Source: Piliocolobus tephrosceles
Lineage: Eukaryota; Chordata; Mammalia; Primates; Cercopithecidae
Reading direction: 5' to 3'
NCBI RefSeq assembly: GCF_002776525.5
Contig: NC_045439.1
Span: forward strand, 153,971,330-154,035,329
Length of the DNA stretch: 64,000 nucleotides
Below the pieces are notes generated by a model, which was not told where the DNA came from, did not search any database, and saw nothing but the letters and a program-made list of their open reading frames with translations. Below are positions 46,166-58,686 of this stretch, in pieces (the stretch's first letter is position 1; each line of letters opens with the position of its first letter). The position numbers and the translations under genes are program-made.

Positions 46166-46873
46166 TAAAGGAATTCTAAGGAATATACCTCAAGAAAGAA
46201 TAAAATGATCCTAGAAGACTAGTTGTCTGAAATGTAAGAAAGAATAGTGAATAAATGAACTAGTAAACTTGTACATCAACCCAAATCAGTGTTGTCTCTA
46301 TAAAACAACTCTAATATCTTATTTGTGGAGGTTTTTGTTTGTTTGTTTGTTTTTGTTTTTAAAAAGAGACTACTGGAAACGTTGGACACCAATATTAGGT
46401 AAGTCAGGAGGAGAAAGTTGGAATTGAAGTATCAGAAAGTCTTTGTGTTGTTCAGGAGGATGTCAAGCAATTGTTTAAACTTATTTAACAATTTAAGTAA
46501 AATATGTAGTAAAATTTCAAGGGTCATTGCTAAAAGAACAGAAATAGAGGATGGAAACTAGAGGGAAAAATGGCATTAGGGAAAAACAAACCAGAAAATC
46601 CAAAGAGTGGGAGAGACAGAGACAGAGGATGAGAATGAATCGTAGAGACAGAACGAGTAAAAAGATGTTAGAACCCTGTCTAAATATATTAATCACTAAG
46701 GTTGATGCGCTGAACTTGGCAGTTCAAAAGATAGATTGTCAGACTTTAGAAAATCCAACCCAAACAAATAGATGATAAACTGTGTTGTTTAAAATGCCAG
46801 TAAATTTGGAGGTAATTTGGTAAGCAAAATAATAATAACTAAACAATAGATGTATGTTTAAAATTGTTGTGCC
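46166..46873. other. Unassigned stretch
   Basis: (GTTT)n at 46335-46356 and a purine-rich tract 46551-46660; no exon or family recognised. Confidence 0.45.
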
Positions 46874-47158
46874 AGCCAGGCCCAGTGGCTCACGCCTGTA
46901 ATCCCAGCACTTTGGGAGGCTGAGGCAGGCCGATGGCTTCAGCCCAGGAATACAAAGCAACATGGCAAACCCTCATCCACAAAAAAATTCCAAAACTTAG
47001 CTGTTCATGGTGGCATGAGCCTGTAGTCCTAGCTACTTGGGAGGCTGAGGTGGGAGGATCTCTTGGGCCCAGGAGGTCGAGGCTGCAGCGAGCCGTGATC
47101 GTACCACTGTACTCCAGACTGGGTATAAGAGTGAGACCCTGTCTCAAAAACTAATAAT
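46874..47158 (+). mobile_element. AluJ/S-type
   Basis: gccaggcccagtggctcac to caaaaactaataataatg; flanks aaaattgttgtgcc and aaaattgtcatacc. Confidence 0.92.
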
Positions 47159-48215
47159 AATGATAAATAAAATTGTCATACCTTCCTGGTGAATTAAACC
47201 TTTTGTTATTATGTGGGTACCTTCTAATTCCTAATAAAATTTTTCTCTTACAAATTTATCTGATACTAATAAAATTATATCAGCTTTCTTTTGGTTAGTA
47301 TTGGCTTGATGTATCTCTTTCCTTAATGTTTTCTTAATGTTCAGCTTTTGTATGCCCTTATATCTCTTATGAATAGTATGTGTCTAGATTTTATTGTTTA
47401 ATCCAGTCTCTTTGTCTTACTTAGTCTATTTACATTACTGGTATTATTGATATACTTGGACCATTGTGCCATCCTAAATTATTTGTCCCACTTTTTCTGC
47501 TTCTTTATAATCTCTTCTTTAAAAAAAAAAAAAAAAAGTTATATTACCCTTGCTTCCCAAATGAACATTTTGGGAAGACTCTCACATTACTGTCTCCTTT
47601 GCACCAACCACATCATGTTGTTTCAATCAGAAAAGGAGGGACTATTCAATAAATGGATTTGGAAGAACTATCCATTAACCAGCTTATGTGGTCTGGATCC
47701 TTTCTGTCTTTCTAAATATGCTCTCCTTTCCTCACTCTCCTTTAGCTCTGTTGTCCTTTCTGCTTTATTAATTCACTAAAATTGTTTCTGCTTTAGGATC
47801 TTTTGAAATTGCTATATTCCCTCTGCCTGAAATGTAGGCTTTTCCTTACTGTCCTATGCCAGGAGTGTGCTGCAGCCAGCTCATATCATCAGCTCACAAG
47901 AGCCAGTTATGCGAATCTCTTCCCAAAACCAGGTTCATCGTTTTCACATTAGTAGTTTGAAAATGGCCATGCGTGAGTATTTATACCACAGACATTGTCA
48001 AGTACTGTAAGTCAGGGGTTTGTTTTAACTCTTTAGAGGCTGCTTATCAGCACACCTGTGATCTTACATGAAGCCATCATTCCCCTCCCTAGTCATAGTC
48101 TCTCCCAGTACATATTTGATTTTCTTCCTTGAACTTATCACTTCTTGAAATTCTTTTTGGGTTTTTTTGTTTGTTTTTATTTTGTCTTGTTTTTTTATTG
48201 CTGCTGTTGTTGTTT
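47159..48215. other. Unassigned AT-rich stretch
   Basis: T-rich, A17 at 47521-47537. 47260-47460 resembles the reverse of an old L1 ORF2 region but too weakly to call. Confidence 0.4.
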
Positions 48216-48360
48216 TTACTTACTTTCTGTCTTCTGTAATTCAGTATATGCACAGTGAAGGCAGGGTCTTTAACTGCCATGTCCACTGCTATACCCCTAG
48301 GACCCAGAACAGTAGCTAGTACATCCTAGGAATGTAATAAATATTAGTTGAATAAATGAA
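48216..48360 (+). repeat. L2 3'-end
   Basis: 'gtgaaggcagggtctttaac', 'ctaggacccagaacagtagc' and 'taaatattagttgaataaat' are an L2 tail. Confidence 0.75.
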
Positions 48361-48429
48361 TTACTCAAAAGTGGTAATAATTTTAAGCTGTACTCTTTAG
48401 AATTTTCTGGAGCCATTAGGAAGAGGAAA

Positions 48430-49660
48430 ATAATTACATTTTTCTTTCTTTTTATAACTTTTTGTTACTGAAAATATCAAAGGTACACAAAAGTAGAATA
48501 GCATAATGAACTTTTCTGAATGCATCACCCAGCTTCATCAGTGTTACAAATCTGTTTTCTAGATCCTACCTAATTTTTCTCTAAATTGTTTTGAAGAAAA
48601 TTCCAGACATCATATGATTTTACTTGCCCTTTAAAAAAAAAAAAAAGCGATATATTTTCGCTTATTTTTTGTTTTAAAAATGCCCTTTTACCTTTGATTT
48701 GTTGAGTCAGGATCCTAACAATGTTCATTTGCAACTAGTTGATATGTTTTTTAAGTCTCTTTTATCTATAAAAGTTCACCATTTAAGTTTATGCCATTTA
48801 TTTGTTGAAGAAGTCAGATCATCTTGAAAATTTCTCATATTCTGAATTTGGTGATTAGATCCTTCTAATGTTTAACATGTTCCTCCTTTGTGTTTTCTTT
48901 GAACTGATAGATTTTGAAGCTTGATTAGATTCAATTTCCATTCTTTTGGCAAGAATACATCATAGCTTGTACAGCGTATTTTTCATTGTATTACAGGAGA
49001 TTGTGTTCTCCTACCTTCAGAGATGTTAAGGCTGATTAGCAGGCTCCAGATCACCCTCATCCATCCATTGTAAAGTTCTGCCTCAGCCTTTCACCTAATG
49101 GTTTTAACAACCATTGATGATCGTTGCCTAAATCCGTTATTTCATTAGTGATTTTTTTCTATCATTCCATCTATCATTAATAAGCTGGAATGCTTCTATA
49201 AGGAAGAAATTTTCTTTTAATTATTGGTTACCCTGAAATACAGTTGGTGCAAGAAAGGCAAGATGATTGCTTCTTTCCGTTTATTTTTTTCTATTTATTA
49301 ATGTTATTTTTCAGAGGCATGTGTTGTTTCCTTAACCCCGCAAAGGTGACTAATTTTTCAGAATATAATTTTGAGTATTTCATAAATTTGCATTTCAATC
49401 CATCACATTATTTATTTTTAATGTTTATATTATTCCATTTTGGGGCATTGGGAACCCCTTCAGTTTGGCTCTGTGCCCTTTGACGTGACCCAGTAATTTT
49501 AATAGTTTATTGGCTGTTTCTCAAGCCCATCCTTATACATTTAAACTTATAGGGTTTTAAATTCTTTAATTTTTATATTGGTATTTATTTCCCCAGTATT
49601 GAAAATCTTAGTTTTTAATAGCATTTATGTTTTTTTTTAAATTTTTCTCTTCTCTCCTGC
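48430..49660 (-). mobile_element. Old L1 (L1ME/L1M) fragment, reverse
   Basis: 'acacaaaagtagaatagcat', 'ttccagacatcatatgattt', 'ttggcaagaatacatcatag', 'ttggttaccctgaaatacag' occur in the order of an ancient L1 3' region. Confidence 0.65.
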
Positions 49661-49887
49661 CAGACTCTGTAATTATATAACTTTTGCATAATAATGAAAC
49701 AAAGTTAAGGAAGTGCTCAAATAAAACAAAGTTTGCTGTCTTATAGACCTGGTCTCTTTTTTTTCCTCATAGCTGTTTCACCAAAGTTTTGTCAGATGCC
49801 TCTTTTAACATTAAAAAAAAAATGTGGAAGGGTTTGTACAAACTAATAGTTAAATGACATAATTTTTTTCTTTTTTCAACTTTTTTG

Positions 49888-50168
49888 CCCCCTGAGACAG
49901 GGTCTTACCCTGTTACCCAGGCTGGAGTGCAGTGGATCAGTCACAGCTCATTTGCAGTCTTGAACTCCTGGGCTCAGGATATCTTCCTGCCTGAATAGCT
50001 GGAACTATAAGTACGCACCACTATGCCCTGCTAATTTTTTAAACTTTTTTGTAGCAGCAGGGTCTCAGTGTTGCCCAGGCTGGTCCGGAACTCCTGGGCT
50101 CTAGCAGTCCTCCCACCTGGGCCTCCCAAAGTTCTAGGATTACAGGCATGAGTCACCACGCCTGCCCT
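49888..50168 (-). mobile_element. AluJ-type
   Basis: cctgagacagggtcttacc to caccacgcctgccct. Diverged. Confidence 0.9.
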
Positions 50169-50169
50169 A

Positions 50170-50287
50170 TGTTTTTTCAACTTTTATTTTGGATTTAGAG
50201 GGTACATGTACAGGTTTGTTACATGTGTATATCACATGATGCTGAGGATTGGGGTATAGGTAATCCTTTCACCCATGTAGGAAGCAT
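50170..50287 (-). mobile_element. L1 3' end, reverse
   Basis: 'agggtacatgtacaggtttg', 'ttacatgtgtatatcacatg', 'cacccatgtaggaagcatag' are the reversed L1 3' UTR. The rest of this L1 lies beyond the insert, at 51271. Confidence 0.8.
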
Positions 50288-51270
50288 AGTGACACAGGAT
50301 TTTTCTTGGCTACTTTGCCAGCCAGAGACCTCCAGCTAGCAATATCCATGCCCAGGCTTTTCTCAGGCCCAAGCTCACCAGAAGAGATGCCTCGTCTATT
50401 CAGCCTGCTGTGCTGTGCCTGGCTTGCACTCCAGTGCAGATCCTGCAGCCATTGCAACTGTACACTCAGCCCCTGGTAGGAGGGGGTGAGTGAGCGAGCA
50501 AGTGCAGTGTCCAGCTGGCTGCTCCAAGTAGTGAGGCAGAAGCGGGCTGTATGTGGGACTTGCTGCTGGACCAGGCATGTCACACTGAGGGGAACATGGT
50601 GGCACCCAAACTGGTGTCCGCAACCCTAAAACCTCAGGGGGAGTGTTACAGTGTGCTAATAGCTCTTTTAGCCCCACCATCTGCAGCCCGATGGATGGCT
50701 GTATGTTAACAGCTCTGTCAGTCCTGTTGTCCCTGCTCCGGCCTGCTGCTGCTTCCTGTTGCGTGGGGTAGCTGCCCTCCACTGGTGGAGCATGGAGGGC
50801 CACAGTATTATAGCCTTCTTTGTACCTGTGTTTGGTGGGTCCTGAGTTCTTGTCCCACATCCAAGAAGAATGAGGTTGTGCTGATGATCAAAGGGTGAGG
50901 AGGGCAGAGAAGAATTTTACTGAATGACAAGAAACAGTTCTCAGCCGAGAGGGCATGTGAGGGTGGTCTCTTGTCTTTCACTGGGGCTGGGTCTGGGGCC
51001 TTTATGGGCTCAGAATGGGGGAGTGCATGCTGATTGGTTTGTGAGTGTGCAAAAAAGGCTAAAACAAAGGCACCACTGAAAGGTGGGCATGACAGTGTAA
51101 AAAAACCAGTTAGGGAAGGGTAGATATACGTAAAATAGGTGAAGGGTGGGGAACCAGTCAGAGGAAACAGGAAGAGAGGTTCTCAATCCAGTCCGTGGAT
51201 TTATCCAAGAATTGTAGTTAGCCTTTAAACTGTCTTTGGCTTGAAGGTTGGGTTTCAGTTGCATGTAATG
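50288..51270 (-). mobile_element. LTR-like insert in L1, family unresolved
   Basis: A GC-richer 1-kb block between two L1 pieces. Reverse-strand reading has a 'cccataaaggccccagaccc' TATA-like box followed by 'cagtaaaattcttctctgcc' as a polyadenylation-type region, the order of a class I retroviral LTR. A 154-codon reverse open frame (50860-50396) has no recognisable domain. No gag, pol or env sequence seen. Confidence 0.5.
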
Positions 51271-51506
51271 ATCATACAAGTGCATGTGTCTTTCTGGTAG
51301 AATGATTTATTTTCCTTTGGGTATATACCCAGTAATGGGATTGCTGAGTGGAATGGCAGTTCTAAGTTCTTTGAGAAATCTCCAAATTGCTTTCCACAGT
51401 GGCTGTGTTACATTCCCACCAGCAGTGTATAAGTGTTTCTTTTTCTCCACAACCTCACCAACATCTGTTATTTTTGATTTTTTAATAATTGCCATTCTGA
51501 CTGATA
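51271..51506 (-). mobile_element. L1 ORF2 end, reverse
   Basis: 'tgggtatatacccagtaatg', 'tctccaaattgctttccaca' and 'attcccaccagcagtgtata' are reversed L1 sequence. About 0.5 kb of L1 is missing between this and 50287. Confidence 0.93.
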
Positions 51507-51556
51507 TGAAATGCTCATCACTGAAATCATCAGAGAAATGCATATCAAAACTTCAT
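51507..51556 (+). mobile_element. Inverted 5' piece of the same L1
   Basis: 'gaaatgctcatcactgaaat' and 'catcagagaaatgcatatca' read in L1 sense orientation, opposite to 51271-51506, and derive from the adjoining part of ORF2. This is the twin-priming inversion signature. Confidence 0.8.
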
Positions 51557-51723
51557 ATAATTTATAAAAAGGTCAGACAGCTGTGGAGGCAGAGAGCTTT
51601 TATTGTCATTATCAGCAGCAATAGTGTGTAAAGGAGACTACATCTAACACAGTATTATACCCTGAGTATATACTCAATATTTTTTTTTCTCTTAAACTTA
51701 GGTGATTTTAAGAATAGAGTGTC
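51557..51723. other. Unassigned stretch
   Basis: Nothing recognised. Confidence 0.4.
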
Positions 51724-52021
51724 AGCTGGGTGCAAGTGGTTCACGCCTGTAATCCCAGCACTTTGGGAGGCTGAGGTGGGCGGATAACTTGAGGCCAGGA
51801 ATTCGAGACCAGCCTGGCCAACGTGGTGAAACCCCATCTCTTTTAAAAATACAAAAAATCAGTTGGGCGTGGTGGTATGCACCTGTAATCCCAGCTACTT
51901 GGAGGCTAAGACAGGAGAATCTCTTGAACCAGGGAAGCGGAGGTTGCAGTGATCTGAGATTGTGCCACTGTACTCCAGCCTGGGCGACAGAACGAGGCTC
52001 CATCTCGGGAAAAAAAAAAAA
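51724..52021 (+). mobile_element. AluS-type
   Basis: Flanked by aagaatagagtgtc and aagaatagagtctt; 290 bases upstream of exon 3. Confidence 0.94.
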
Positions 52022-52310
52022 GAAGAATAGAGTCTTCATGGGCTGGAATTCCAAAAGAATAGTGTCTCTAGGGGTCTTTATTCTTGTTAAGGAAAGGAAT
52101 GACCCATGTTTACTCCTTAGAGTTTTATTTTTGTTCCTGCTGGAGAGGGGGCCATATTCTCCAAGCAATGCTGGTTGAATTCTAAGATTAAATTTGAATA
52201 TGAAAATAGGTTATATTAATACTGAAGCAACATAAACTAATCTGGTGCTGATGTTTCTTCATCAGAAACCAGTGAGAAACTAACTTGGTCTACCTTTTTT
52301 TTTTTTCCAG

Positions 52311-52405
52311 ACGATGGACGTAAAAAAGCTCGAAACGCTTATCTCAATAATTCCAATTATGAAGAAGGAGATGAATATTTTGATAAAAATTTGGCACTCT
52401 TTGAG
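52311..52405 (+). CDS. SLC12A6: SLC12A6 exon 3
   Basis: 95 nt behind a strong polypyrimidine tract (ctacc then T's, ccag), with donor gtaata. Encodes DDGRKKARNAYLNNSNY followed by EEGDEYFDKNLALFE, the acidic cytosolic N-terminal region that precedes TM1. It enters in phase 1 and leaves in phase 0. Arg in DDGRKK is His in the human protein as I recall it. Confidence 0.95.
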
Positions 52406-52835
52406 GTAATATTTTGGAGAAAACTATGGACTGAGACTTTAGAAACAGAGATCTCATGATAGCCATATTTTACCCCATTTGGTTTTAAAATTTTACAAGC
52501 TGTATAATTTCATGTTAAAAGAAAATATCATGATTATTGTAACTTGTAGTAAATTTTGTCTGTGTAATCTAATTATAGTGAGTAACTATTAAATCAAATT
52601 GTTATGTAGTAAGGAAGAGGAGTTTGACTTCTTGGACATATCAATTACCTTGCAATCTAATTCAATTGTGATTTAATTGTTTTTATTAGAATAATCTTTC
52701 TTCTAAGTATAAATCAGTGTATTTCTCCACCCTTTGTCGGGAAGGACTATTATTTGTCTTAGAACTAACTAAACAAAAATCACTGTGGGAAGCAGGCTTC
52801 CAGATTGCAGGACCTGTATGTCTTTTTTTTTAATT
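52406..52835. other. Intron 3, unassigned part
   Basis: AT-rich, no repeat recognised. Confidence 0.45.
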
Positions 52836-53237
52836 GTCAAATAATAATTGTATATATTTATGGATTACAATGTGATATTTTGATATTTGTATACATTGTG
52901 GAATGATTAAATCAAGCAAATTAGCATATCTATCACCTAGTATACTTATTTTTGTGGTGAGAATATTTGAATTTTACTTTCTTAGCAATTTTGAAATATA
53001 CAATATGTTAACTATAGTCGCTATGCTATGTGCAATAGATCTCAAAAACGTATTTCTCCTGCCTAACTGAAACTTTGTATCCTGTGACTAACCTTTCCCC
53101 CTTCCCCTATGTATCCCCCAAGCATCTGGTAACCACCATTCTATTACTAGGAGTTTCTACTTTTTAAATCCCATGTAAGTGAGATCATGTGCTATTTATC
53201 TTTCTGTGCCTGGCTTATTTCACTTAACATAATGAAG
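52836..53237 (-). mobile_element. Old L1 (L1M/PB) 3' end, reverse
   Basis: 'tacattgtggaatgattaaa', 'tatgttaactatagtcgcta', 'ggtaaccaccattctattac' and 'ggcttatttcacttaacata' form a reversed L1 3' end. Confidence 0.88.
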
Positions 53238-53398
53238 AGGACCTGTATATCTTATCTGAATAAGACAACATGGACTCTGTGGCCAGGCTCCATAAGCTGT
53301 GGCCAGGTTGTTGAAAGGAGCCTGGTTTATTTCAGCACTACGTTTTTCTGGCTTTCAACAATGATGCATGTGCCACTTCTCTCAATGTACCTTTTTTT

Positions 53399-53678
53399 TA
53401 GTTTGTTTTTGAGACAAGGTCTTGCTCTGTCACCCAGGCTGGAGTGCAGTGGTAAGATCACAGCTTGACCTCCTGGGCTCAAGGGAGCCTGCTACCTCAG
53501 CCTCCCTAGTAGCTGGAACTGCAGGCACATGTCACCACACCTGACTGATTTTTAAATTTTTTTCAGAGACAGGGTCTCACTCTGTTGCCCAGGCTGTTCT
53601 TGAATGCCTGGGCTCAAGAGATCCTTCTGCCTTGCCCTCCCAAAGCATTAGGATAGCAGGTGTGAGCCACCATGCCTT
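53399..53678 (-). mobile_element. AluJ-type
   Basis: gagacaaggtcttgctctg to caccatgcc; flanked by caatgtacctttttttt and caatgtacctttctttt. Confidence 0.93.
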
Positions 53679-53692
53679 TCAATGTACCTTTC

Positions 53693-53993
53693 TTTTTTTT
53701 TTTTTTTTTGAGCTGGAGTCTCACTCTGTTGCCCAGGCTGGAGTGCAGTTGCACGATCTCGGCTCACTGCAACCTCTGCCTCCTGGGTTCAAGCTGATTC
53801 TCCTGCCTCAGCCTCCCGTGTAGCTGGGATTACAGGCACATGCCACCACACCCAGCTGATTTTTGCATTTTTAGTAGAGACGGGGTTTCACCATCTTGGC
53901 CAGGCTGGTCTCGAATTCCCAGCCTCTGGTGATCCAGCCACCTTGACCTCCCAAAGTGCTGGGATTACAGGCATGAGCCACTGCACCTGGCCT
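53693..53993 (-). mobile_element. AluS-type
   Basis: Inserted next to the previous Alu's duplication; ends 112 bases before exon 4. In antisense orientation, the one prone to exonisation. Confidence 0.94.
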
Positions 53994-54105
53994 ACCTGTG
54001 AAATATGTTTTCATTTGATTTGAAGTTTTCTGGTAGCAAGATGATTTTGATGCTTATGTTCAGTGTTCTTTGTAGCTCATTTCTTCCATGTCACTGGCTT
54101 TATAG

Positions 54106-54237
54106 GAAGAAATGGACACCAGACCGAAGGTGTCCTCTCTCCTCAGCCGCATGGCCAATTACACTAATCTGACTCAAGGAGCAAAGGAACATGAAGAGGC
54201 AGAAAACATCACTGAAGGGAAAAAGAAGCCCACCAAG
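54106..54237 (+). CDS. SLC12A6: SLC12A6 exon 4
   Basis: 132 nt, phase 0 at both ends, acceptor ctttatag and donor gtgagg. Encodes 44 residues, EEMDTRPKVSSLLSRMANY then TNLTQGAKEHEEAENITEG and KKKPTK: the last cytosolic stretch before the membrane domain. Being frame-neutral, its loss would delete the linker without a frameshift. An Alu ends 112 bases upstream. Confidence 0.96.
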
Positions 54238-54317
54238 GTGAGGCCTCAGAATAACAAAGAATACATAAAAAGCACCCTGTATGTAAGAAAGAAGGAAATA
54301 CCTAAGGCACCATTCTG

Positions 54318-54690
54318 TGTTCAGCAGCTATTTATTAAATGCTTGATAGGTGCCTGGAACTGTTCTGGGCACCAGGGTCATAGCACAAACAAAACATACG
54401 ATGTAGTCTAAATTCTAACATGAGGATACCGTCCTTAAGCTGTTTTAACTGCCAAAATATATAACATATTAAGTGTTGATAAATGCCCTAGAAAAAATTA
54501 AGCAGAGTAAAGAGACTGAAATTGTCACGGGAGCCAGAGTGGAGGGCGTTGCTACTTACATAGGTTGGACAGGGAAAGCCTTTCTGACAAGGTGATATTT
54601 GAGGAGAGATCTAGCTGATGTGAGGGAGTGAGCAATGTGGGAAAGGAGCATTCAGGAAGAGGGAATAGCTTTTCAAGAGAAGAGTGTCCA
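54318..54690 (-). repeat. L2, reverse
   Basis: 'gcagctatttattaaatgct', 'ggaactgttctgggcaccag', 'gaaagcctttctgacaaggt' and 'gggaatagcttttcaagaga' follow a reversed L2-type repeat. Confidence 0.75.
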
Positions 54691-55259
54691 TACCCATCTG
54701 CTGATGCCATCTGTTTGTTGTGAAGTTGTTGGGTTTTTTAAAGACCAAACATCAGTTTGTCTGAAAATGAAAATATAAGACATTCAGTTTACCATTCTGG
54801 TTGTTCAGCTCTCTGAAAAAGGAATAAAACGGCCCTCAGATGTTCATTTTACCATCTATTTTATTTACCAACTACTGTGAAGAATTTATGCCAAATTCTG
54901 AAGACATTCCATTAAGTCCTTATTGTTTTTAAATGAAAAAAGCCAACAGCTTTGAAAAACAAAATTTTAAATTGTGGGTGTGCATAAAAGTTTATTCGTG
55001 GCCAGATGCCTGTGTATAATAAAAACATGCAGGAACCTTTGTAAAGTTAAAATGTATAGCTTTAGGAATAATAAAAGTATGGTGATAAACACTTGAAAGA
55101 TGGAGAATTTATATATGTGTCCTTTTGAAGATATTGATTAAACTTACAACCTCTGCTTGGAGATTAATATGGTAGTTAGGGAGCAAGTTATTATATAAAA
55201 GAATAAAAACCTCTCCTTAAGATAACTGTTTAATTTTTTGTCAATGTCTTTCTTTCTAG
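54691..55259. other. Intron 4, unassigned part
   Basis: No repeat recognised. Confidence 0.45.
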
Positions 55260-55406
55260 ACCCCCCAAATGGGTACCTTCATGGGTGTCTACCTCCCATG
55301 TCTACAAAATATTTTTGGAGTGATCCTTTTTTTACGCCTTACATGGGTGGTGGGCACAGCTGGAGTTCTTCAGGCTTTTGCAATTGTCCTTATCTGCTGC
55401 TGCTGT
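55260..55406 (+). CDS. SLC12A6: SLC12A6 exon 5, TM1
   Basis: 147 nt, phase 0 at both ends, acceptor tttctttctag and donor gtaagt. Encodes TPQMGTFMGVYLPCLQ, then NIFGVILFLRLTWVVG and TAGVLQAFAIVLICCCC. This is TM1 and the start of TM2. In KCC structures the unwound TM1 (Asn-Ile-Phe-Gly-Val-Ile) helps coordinate K+ and Cl- (family knowledge), and those residues are all present. Four consecutive Cys close the exon. Confidence 0.97.
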
Positions 55407-56783
55407 GTAAGTACTACACTGGCTCCTGGAGATCACCTGAATGTTGCAAGTTCTCAAGAGTAGATGCACACAACCTCTTTGGGAATAAAACAAAGAATAC
55501 TCGGGGAAGGGCTCATGATCTCAACAGAAGAAATTATTCTTATATTAAAATCTAAGGATTTTCAGTTATTCAGTGCCTATTCGTCACTGCTTGCTATCTA
55601 TTATATTATGTACTAGAAATTAGGAAGCAAGACTTCAACTGGAAATGGAAGATAAAGTTCCTGTCTTCAAAGAATTCAGAATCCAAACTGTTTGAGCTTG
55701 ATAGCACCAAAGTTGTGACAGAAAATGTGTTAGAAAACATGATGTGCTACTCCAGTATATATTGAGAAACAAGACAGGTTATGGGGGGTGTGAGGGGTAT
55801 TTGGTTTTTTTTTATTTGGTTTTGAAGTTTCTTCCCTTATCCCTTCCTTAGAAATTCAGATGTTCTTTCCAGGTCTTCTCTCTACTGAGAACACTTTTAT
55901 CTTTCTTTAAGTTAAACTTCTCCTAATTATGTATTCCAGCCACCCCTATGAATTTTATAGGTTTCTACTGTCCCCTTTTATCACTGTGACCTTTATACCC
56001 TACCTGTATATTATCCGCAGCTGATGAGCATACAGCTGATGAGCAAAACAGGTTAAGCAGGCACAGTTCATATTTTTATTAACTTAAAATTAATGGTACC
56101 ACCTTTTTTTAGTTTCTCAGGCTTAAAACCTCAAGGCTGTGTTTGGCTTCTTAATTGCTTTTCACATCTAATCAGCTACCAACGCTAATCTATTCTCTGA
56201 AATCTTTTACACTCAGCCCTTTTTATTCACACTAACACCACTATAGTTTTTACCTGTCACTGAACTACTATGGTAGCCTGCTAACCAATCACTCTGCCTC
56301 CAGCTCCTCCTATCTGCAGTTCATTCTATGCTCTGCTACCAGGTAATATTTTTAAAATACAGTTCCTGTGTGCCCAGAAGCCTTCAGTGTTTCCCTTTCT
56401 TACTGAACATTGTTCTTGATATTGTATTTAGTCTTTAGTCAGGTTCTAACCTATTTTCTGAGTTACTTCTCTAGTTCTTCCTTTTGAGTATACTATGCTC
56501 TATTTCCTGTGTAACTAGGAAATCCAGAGTGAGATTAGCAGTTCTTAATAGCACCTGACTTACTAATATGGGAGCATTTTGACAGAATCCTCCAGATATT
56601 AGTGGTATGACTAGTGCAGTGAATTAGACCATATCATCTTATTTGCATACCATTAGGTATGACTGTCCATAAAAGTAGGTAGAGTTAAATGTTTGCCAAG
56701 TGCTCTTGGAACACAAATGGAGAAGTAGTATAGAAATGTCATCTTTACACAGTAACAATCCTCTCCTTTCCCTTTCTCTGCAG
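55407..56783. other. Intron 5, no repeat recognised
   Basis: 1377 nt without a nameable mobile element, unusual in this Alu-rich window. The part 56080-56500 is pyrimidine-rich and may be a decayed L2. Confidence 0.5.
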
Positions 56784-56838
56784 ACAATGTTGACTGCTAT
56801 CTCCATGAGTGCCATTGCCACTAATGGAGTGGTACCAG
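56784..56838 (+). CDS. SLC12A6: SLC12A6 exon 6, TM2
   Basis: 55 nt, acceptor ccctttctctgcag, donor gttagt. Encodes TMLTAISMSAIATNGVVP plus one base of the next Ala codon, within TM2 of the LeuT-like fold. The donor departs from gtaagt at the third intron base but is otherwise ordinary U2-type. Confidence 0.95.
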
Positions 56839-57076
56839 GTTAGTAGGTCAAGGTTGTATTTCAGGCTTTATCAGTGTTGACTCTATGTTTATGCTATAAA
56901 GCTAGAGGTGCAAACTTCTGAAGAATAGAATACTATTTAGTCTGTTCTGTGCTACAACAGAGTAATGGTCTATAGGACATAGACATAATACCACTTGACT
57001 TTAACATGCTATCTTTAAAATCTCTTTATTTTTTAAACTAGAATACATTAATTCTTAGCTTTTATTAGTTAGAAAA
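56839..57076. other. Intron 6, left part
   Basis: Nothing recognised before the TA run at 57077-57090. Confidence 0.4.
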
Positions 57077-57090
57077 TATATATATATATA

Positions 57091-57385
57091 TTTTATAGAC
57101 AAAGTCTCACTCTGTCACCCAGGCTGGAGTGCAGTGACATGATCATAACTCACACAGCCTCCAACTCTTGGGCTCAAGCTACTTTCCCACTTCAGCCTCC
57201 TGAGTAGCTGGAACTAGTGTGCACCACTATGCCTGGCTATTTTGTTTGTTTGTTTAATTTTTTTTGTAGAGGTGACATCTCACTATGCTACCCCAGTTTA
57301 GTCTCAAACTCCTGGCCTCAAGCAGTCCTCTCGCCTCATCCTCCCAAAGTGCTACCATTGGAGACATGAACCTCCACACCCGGCC
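57091..57385 (-). mobile_element. AluJ-type
   Basis: tatagacaaagtctcactc to ccacacccggcc, with a TA-run tail and a GTTT insert mid-element. Confidence 0.92.
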
Positions 57386-57569
57386 AGAATATATTTTATT
57401 GGGCTGTCTCATGTCGTAGTAAATAAAGTAATGCTGGCAAACTATATTGCATCATATGGCTCATTACATTAGATGTGCAGTATATCCCACAGTAACACTT
57501 TCACCTTTTACTTCCCGCTAGCAAATCTTTTTATCATATTCAGGGTTTGGGGAAGCCTGAAACATTTAA

Positions 57570-58444
<875 letters not shown>

Positions 58445-58686
58445 GTCTATATCGTCCCCCGGGCTGCCATCTTTCGCAGTGATGATGCACTCAAGGAATC
58501 AGCAGCCATGCTAAATAACATGCGTGTCTATGGCACAGCTTTCTTGGTCCTTATGGTATTAGTGGTATTTATCGGCGTACGCTATGTGAACAAGTTTGCC
58601 TCGCTTTTCCTGGCCTGTGTCATTGTGTCCATCTTGGCCATCTATGCTGGAGCCATCAAGTCGTCTTTTGCCCCTCCACACTTCCC
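58445..58686 (+). CDS. SLC12A6: SLC12A6 exon 8, TM4-TM5
   Basis: 242 nt, acceptor ttacctaacag, donor gtacgt. Encodes VYIVPRAAIFRSDDALKESA, AMLNNMRVYG, two hydrophobic helices (TAFLVLMVLVVFIGVRYV and FASLFLACVIVSILAIYAGA) and IKSSFAPPHF plus two bases of Pro. These are TM4, TM5 and the start of the extracellular loop. Arg in AAIFRSDD is His in human KCC3 as I recall. Confidence 0.97.

Noticed and set aside
50396..50860. 154-codon reverse open frame
   Set aside because: Lies in the LTR-like block, no recognisable domain, low-complexity in places; treated as chance openness.
55238..55555. 105-codon frame overlapping exon 5
   Set aside because: Wrong frame; the exon is read in the frame giving NIFGVILFLR and continues past the donor only in shadow frames.
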